Assembly: GCA_963281155.1 (NCBI GenBank)
Contig: CAUJLY010000006.1
Coordinates: 4,464,001 to 4,528,000 of the forward strand
Reading direction: 5' to 3'
DNA from: Rhabditophanes sp. KR3021
Lineage: Eukaryota; Nematoda; Chromadorea; Rhabditida; Alloionematidae
Length of the DNA: 64,000 nt
The position numbers were made by a program, and so were the translations under genes. Under the pieces are notes generated by a model that saw only the letters and a list, made by a program, of their open reading frames with translations, was not told where the DNA came from and ran no database searches. Below are positions 60,121 through 64,000 of the stretch, in pieces (position 1 is the first letter of the stretch; each line of letters starts with the position of its first letter).

Positions 60121-62298
60121 TTTTTATTAGCTAACTAGCAAAAACAACATACAGATCACTTGATTACCACCTAACGACATTAAATCACATTATCTAAAAA
60201 CATTTTACTTTATGACGCTCTCTAAGTGTGCTTTTTTGCATTAAGTAGTTATTCCATATATCATAAGAAGTATATGTATAATTATTTTTTAAATAAACTT
60301 TGCTTTTGCCAAAAAGTATATCCATTACATTGTCGGTTGTGCGCCTCCAAGACTTGGTTATTACACCAAGAATAATCGTCTTTAATTTGAATGTTTTAAA
60401 AGTATTATTTATATAATTGTCTAGGTAGTAATCTTATACTATAGTTCATTGTAAAAAAGACTATTTTATCTCTCTCATTATTTAATAAAATGCTAACATG
60501 GCTTTTATTATTGAATCTTTTTAGCGCTAAAAATTATCATTTAATATATAGTGTATTTTTATCGTGGGTGCAGTTGTAATATTATTTCGTTGAAACAGCT
60601 TTAATATTAACAAATTAGTAGGCAAAAATGAGCTATCTCGAATTGTCAAGGGAGCACATTTTTTTATTATAATACCTGAAAAATGATTACACAAAGCAAA
60701 TTTAATGTAATTGAAATTTTGAGTAATTTGAAAATCGTCTTGACACAAAGCAAATTTTAACCCATATAAAGAATAAATTTGACTAAATAACCAAAATTAA
60801 AACTGCTTTTTAATCTTGTTAAGTGTTGTTTTGAATTTATTTAGGGAATTAAAATATCGCACTATAATGGTTTGTTCACTACGTCCATCTTTAAATTGCA
60901 TCTGTCAACATTTTTGGATATTTTCAAATATTGTACTATGCCACTTTAAGTTAACTATTCACTGGACTATGAAATGCAATATTAGTAAAAAGGATTTTTA
61001 CTTACTTAAAAATCTGTCTAACTTTCCAATGTCTTCACTTTATAATAAATTTTTTGAAATATATGAGTTTCCTTTAAATCAAAGTTGACTCAAGTTCATC
61101 GCAACTGACACAATATTTTAAGCATGTTAAAAATGATTATCCCAAAGATAAATTTCGAATTTTATGTTATGTTGCAATAGATTTGGCTTAATGATTTAAT
61201 ATACTAAATGTAATATCAATTGTTTCGTTAGACAACTTTATCTGTACTATTTCAAATCAAACAGGTGTTAACCATGCTACAAAGCACTTTACCAACAGCT
61301 CAATATATTTAATAATCATTGGTACTATTATTTATTAAAAGTTTATAGATCTATTTGTTGGATAATTGAATGCTGTTGACCTTTTTGTTGATATTTTATT
61401 TAAGAAAAGGCATTTGTGTATATTTAGAATGCATATATACCTTTTATGCGAGCCTACCAAAAAAGTTCATTAATACTTTATCAATAAACAACAACAAAGC
61501 GCATTTTTACACACACTTTTAAGTTAGTTAAAGTGAGACTATGCACAATCGTTTCTAAATATATCTATTGTATTTAAATACATATATTGAAGCAAAGCCA
61601 TCACTTTTATCGTAATAGGAAAATGACTACTACCACGAATTTGGCGTCGGTAAACGTTTACACCAGTGACCTTCTACTAGAAGGTATTCTCAATCTATTA
61701 ATGGTCAGTATTTATTTTTGACATGGTTAAGATCAACCAAATAGGCATCTATCTTAATGAGGACATATTTTATTTATTAGCGTTTTTATATCTCCTCGCT
61801 ATACTTTGTATAAGTTTGTTTATCTACCACCCAAAAGTTAAGCTACCACAAACCATCATCAACTTTAAGTATATACATAAGCCTTATTTTTTGACTCTTA
61901 TAAATGTTCATCTACTATATTTTGTTATATTCAAAAATGTTATTTTATTTTGTATATTTTATTTAGCAATGACTCATATTTACTTTTGTGTAAGTGATTC
62001 ACTTTTATTGTATAAGTTTACTATATTCCTTTTATCTTTGTTTTGTGTAAGTTACCGAATTTTTTTCACAAAAAATAAAACACTGATAACATACAAATTT
62101 CACTTGTCGTCCGAAGAAATTTGACATCCGAATGAAATTTAATAATATAATCTGTATACTTAATATAATAATGTCATACGATTATCGCATACAATTAAAG
62201 CATTTTCATTTAATTTTTTGATTCATGTATTGATTTAAAATATTGCTAACAAGACTTTCTTACAGATTTTTTTGAATAAACACTCATCGATAAACAAA
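60121..62298. other. Spacer between the second STAT and ced-2
   Basis: 2.2 kb, AT-rich, with the STAT 3' untranslated region first. A short coding-like stretch at 61623-61721 is listed separately. A hydrophobic open frame at 61723-62124 has extreme AT-rich codons and no domain, and I regard it as chance. Confidence 0.5.
61623..61721 (+). CDS. Possible upstream exon of ced-2 or a 32-residue short gene
   Basis: An ATG five bases after acceptor ATCGTAATAG opens 32 codons (MTTTTNLASVNVYTSDLLLE ...) with coding-like composition. Donors at 61650 (TCG/GTAAAC) and 61704 (ATG/GTCAGT) are both in phase 0, and the ced-2 first exon is open in phase 0 back to its acceptor at 62265. A longer CED-2 N-terminus from an upstream start is therefore possible. 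Evidence is only compositional and phase-based. Confidence 0.2.
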   Translation: MTTTTNLASVNVYTSDLLLEGILNLLMVSIYF

Positions 62299-63364
62299 AT
62301 GAATTACTGGGGTCAATTAACAAAAACTGCTCCGCTATTTGATCCCTTCCAATGGAAATTCTACAATTTTGGTGATATAAATCGAGAAGAAGTTGGATCA
62401 TTGTTATCAGCTTGTGATGTTGAACCTGGAACTTTTATTTTGCGATCCTCAACTTCACATTGTGGGGGTTATTCGTTGAGTGTTAGGTACATATATAAAT
62501 AAAATTATACTTATATTAATCTAATTATTTAGAGTGGAAAAAGAAGGGCCAAATATAATAAAATCATACTTAATCGAAAAAAGCGAAAAGGGCGATGGTA
62601 GAATAATGTATAAAGTAAGTGTTATTGAGCATATGGTTAATAAAAGTTTACTGGGATTTTAGTTTGCTGACACTGAAGACTTTTTGGATATTGGATGTTT
62701 ATTAGAATACTATAAAAATCATTGCCTGCATAATGTCTATTTGACTCGAAGCTACCCTCGCAAATGTATTGAAAATGTAATTGCATTGTACAAATTTCAT
62801 GGAGAACGCAAAACCGACTTACCATTTGAAAAGGAGGAAGTGTTTGATATTATTGACAAGCCGGAAGAAGGGTGGTGGTTAGCTAGAAATGTTCTTGGAA
62901 ATTACGGTTATGTTCCCAGTAATTATGTTAAGCAGTATATTATAGGTGAAGATATTAATGCTTACATTTTAAATCATCCCTTGCCATTTGATAATAAAAG
63001 TAGTGGTCAACTTTCTGCCAGATCCTCACTGTTTTCGGATCTCAAAAGACTCAGCAGTGATTCCTCTGGAAATGATAGTTCTAGTAATTTCAGAAACGGA
63101 GGATTTGTGGATATTGAGGAATTTACCAATGTATGTTGTTAATTATCAATTTTAATAATAATGCTTTAGATGAAAGAGCCCATATTAGTTCGTGTGATTG
63201 CAAATCGTATACCAAATGCATACGATAAGGACGCCCTAAGACTCCAAAAAGGGCAGCTTATTAAGATGACAAAAATCAAGCCAAATGGAATGTGCGAAGG
63301 AGAATTAAATAACAAATACGGATGCTTCCCCTTTAGAAACGTTGAAATTACAGCGCGAAAATAA
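62299..63364 (+). CDS. ced-2: CRK-family adaptor protein CED-2 (SH2-SH3-SH3)
   Basis: Exons 62299-62486, 62533-62614, 62663-63130 and 63170-63364, with introns of 46, 48 and 39 bases, give 310 residues. An SH2 domain (about 15-110) has FGDINREEVGSLLS, GTFILRSS with the phosphotyrosine-binding Arg, and GGYSLSVR. The first SH3 (VIALYKFHGERKTDLPF, EGWWLARN, GYVPSNYV) has the residues needed for PxxP ligands. After a Ser-rich linker, the second SH3 (NAYDKDALRLQKGQLIKMTK, CFPFRNV) has the atypical CRK C-terminal SH3 signature. CED-2 acts with CED-5/DOCK180 and CED-12/ELMO to activate CED-10/Rac in apoptotic-cell engulfment and distal-tip-cell migration. The start codon is the first ATG after acceptor TTTCTTACAG. 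Confidence 0.95.
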
Positions 63365-63716
63365 TCAAGATATTAATTCATTTTTTAATATTTAACCGTT
63401 TCTTATTTTTTACATAGTTCGTTTAATTATTAACCACTAAAACAATGTAATTGTTTTGTGGATTGCTTTAGAGAAACAAAATAAATTGCAAACTTTCTTA
63501 ATTAAAGTGTTCATGGATAATTAGACAATTTGATTATTTAATCACCATTTCACAATAATTTTTGCTTTACAAATATAAGGAATGGACTAAAACCAGTTTA
63601 TACGATTCAATGCCAGTTCTTGTCGTTAATATTTCTAGGACCCATAAATTTAATGGTTTAAATTTTGCCTATATAACGAAGCTTCCAGTAATAATTTTTA
63701 CAATTCATTTTTCAGT
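63365..63716 (+). other. Short spacer between ced-2 and the EF-hand gene
   Basis: 352 AT-rich bases between two genes on the same strand. It contains AATAAA at 63479-63484 and a CATTTTTCAG acceptor ending at 63715, one base before the next start. The arrangement would permit a two-gene operon with trans-splicing, but the spacing is longer than usual for worm operons. Confidence 0.5.
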
Positions 63717-64000
63717 ATGAATCATAGTATTATTGTCATATTCTGTGTTAGTATTTGTTTTATCACCTCTTCACTAGCAACAAATGATTCAACATCTACT
63801 ACAACAGCCTTACCGAATATTACTCCAATTCCAATGGAAAGTTTGAACCCCAGACTCAAAGGTAATCTATTGATAATTGCAGTTAATTAAAAACCCGCCT
63901 TTAGAATTCCGCAGAATTGACCAGAACAAGGATGATAGATTGACTTTCACCGAATATTTACTAGGAGACCGTAGTTACCTGGAGCAACAATCTAGAAACT
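63717..64000 (+). CDS. Secreted EF-hand calcium-binding protein, 5' part only
   Basis: Exon 63717-63861, a 43-base intron (AAAG/GTAATC ... CCTTTAG), then exon 63905 onward, open to the window end. A signal peptide (MNHSIIVIFCVSICFITSSL) is followed by a Thr/Ser/Asn-rich spacer and an EF-hand: FRRIDQNKDDRLTFTEYL. The 12-residue loop (63919-63954) has Asp at 1, Asn at 3, Asp at 5, Thr at 9 and Glu at 12, the full calcium ligand set. At least one more EF-hand would be expected to the right. With a signal peptide it should act in the secretory pathway or outside the cell. The acceptor TTTTTCAG lies directly before the ATG (one base between), typical of spliced-leader addition. Confidence 0.8.

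Noticed and set aside
61723..62124. 133-codon hydrophobic open frame on the plus strand
   Set aside because: Codons are almost all AT-rich, hydrophobicity follows from T-rich DNA, and no domain or splice context supports it.
1..64000. tRNA, rRNA, CRISPR arrays, transposons, prokaryotic operons or ribosome-binding sites
   Set aside because: No tRNA-like cloverleaf or B-box pattern, no transposase-like protein or terminal inverted repeats, and no spaced repeats were seen; gene structure is eukaryotic.

Overview
The window is a piece of an animal nuclear genome, almost certainly a nematode. It is strongly AT-rich. Genes are split by GT-AG introns, many of only 40 to 130 bases, and there are kilobase-long empty spacers. 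Several genes are nematode-type: a cuticle collagen, an LTD-1-type LIM/transglutaminase-like protein, an LST-4-type SH3-PX-BAR sorting nexin, a CED-2/CRK adaptor, STA-1- and STA-2-like STATs and a worm-type UDP-glycosyltransferase. Many start codons lie a few bases after an intron-like TTT(C/T)AG acceptor with no upstream coding exon found, as expected for spliced-leader trans-splicing. The clade within nematodes cannot be fixed from sequence alone.

Layout. 1-4258 (minus): the 5' part of an adiponectin-receptor-like (PAQR) gene running off the left edge, then the sorting nexin. 4259-8171: spacer with a GC-richer patch that may be a promoter or leader exon. 8172-10259 (plus): a single-exon BCL9/Legless-like Wnt co-factor. 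10845-13219 (minus, convergent with it): the ltd-1-like gene, which reads through only if a one-base frame shift is allowed. 17441-28138 (minus): a Rap1GAP gene with three alternative first exons, two of which feed a GoLoco exon. 28139-32722: empty spacer. 32723-34521 (minus): a UGT. 35900-40054 (minus): a bHLH-zipper MXD-type repressor with a very long Gln-rich N-terminus and a local concentration of CACGTG boxes. 42989-44621 (minus): a cuticle collagen.

From 46502 the coding strand is mostly plus: a STAT (sta-1-like), a small secreted Tyr/Asn/Pro-rich protein whose intron holds a decayed antisense membrane-protein gene and a recursive-splice-like site, a 78-residue secreted four-cysteine protein (minus, 53077-53351), a second divergent STAT (sta-2-like, 56953-60120) whose SH2 domain has lost the phosphotyrosine-binding arginine, the CRK-type adaptor ced-2 (62299-63364), and the start of a secreted EF-hand protein cut by the right edge.

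The content is rich in signalling genes (two STATs, Rap1GAP, CRK, BCL9, MXD, SNX9-type nexin, PAQR), but I see no operon-like pathway cluster and no mobile element, CRISPR, tRNA or rRNA. The most notable points are the close linkage of two STAT genes, a nematode gene carrying both BCL9 homology domains, alternative promoters that add or remove regulatory domains (GoLoco in Rap1GAP, SH3 in the sorting nexin), and several small exons and genes found only by reading splice signals.
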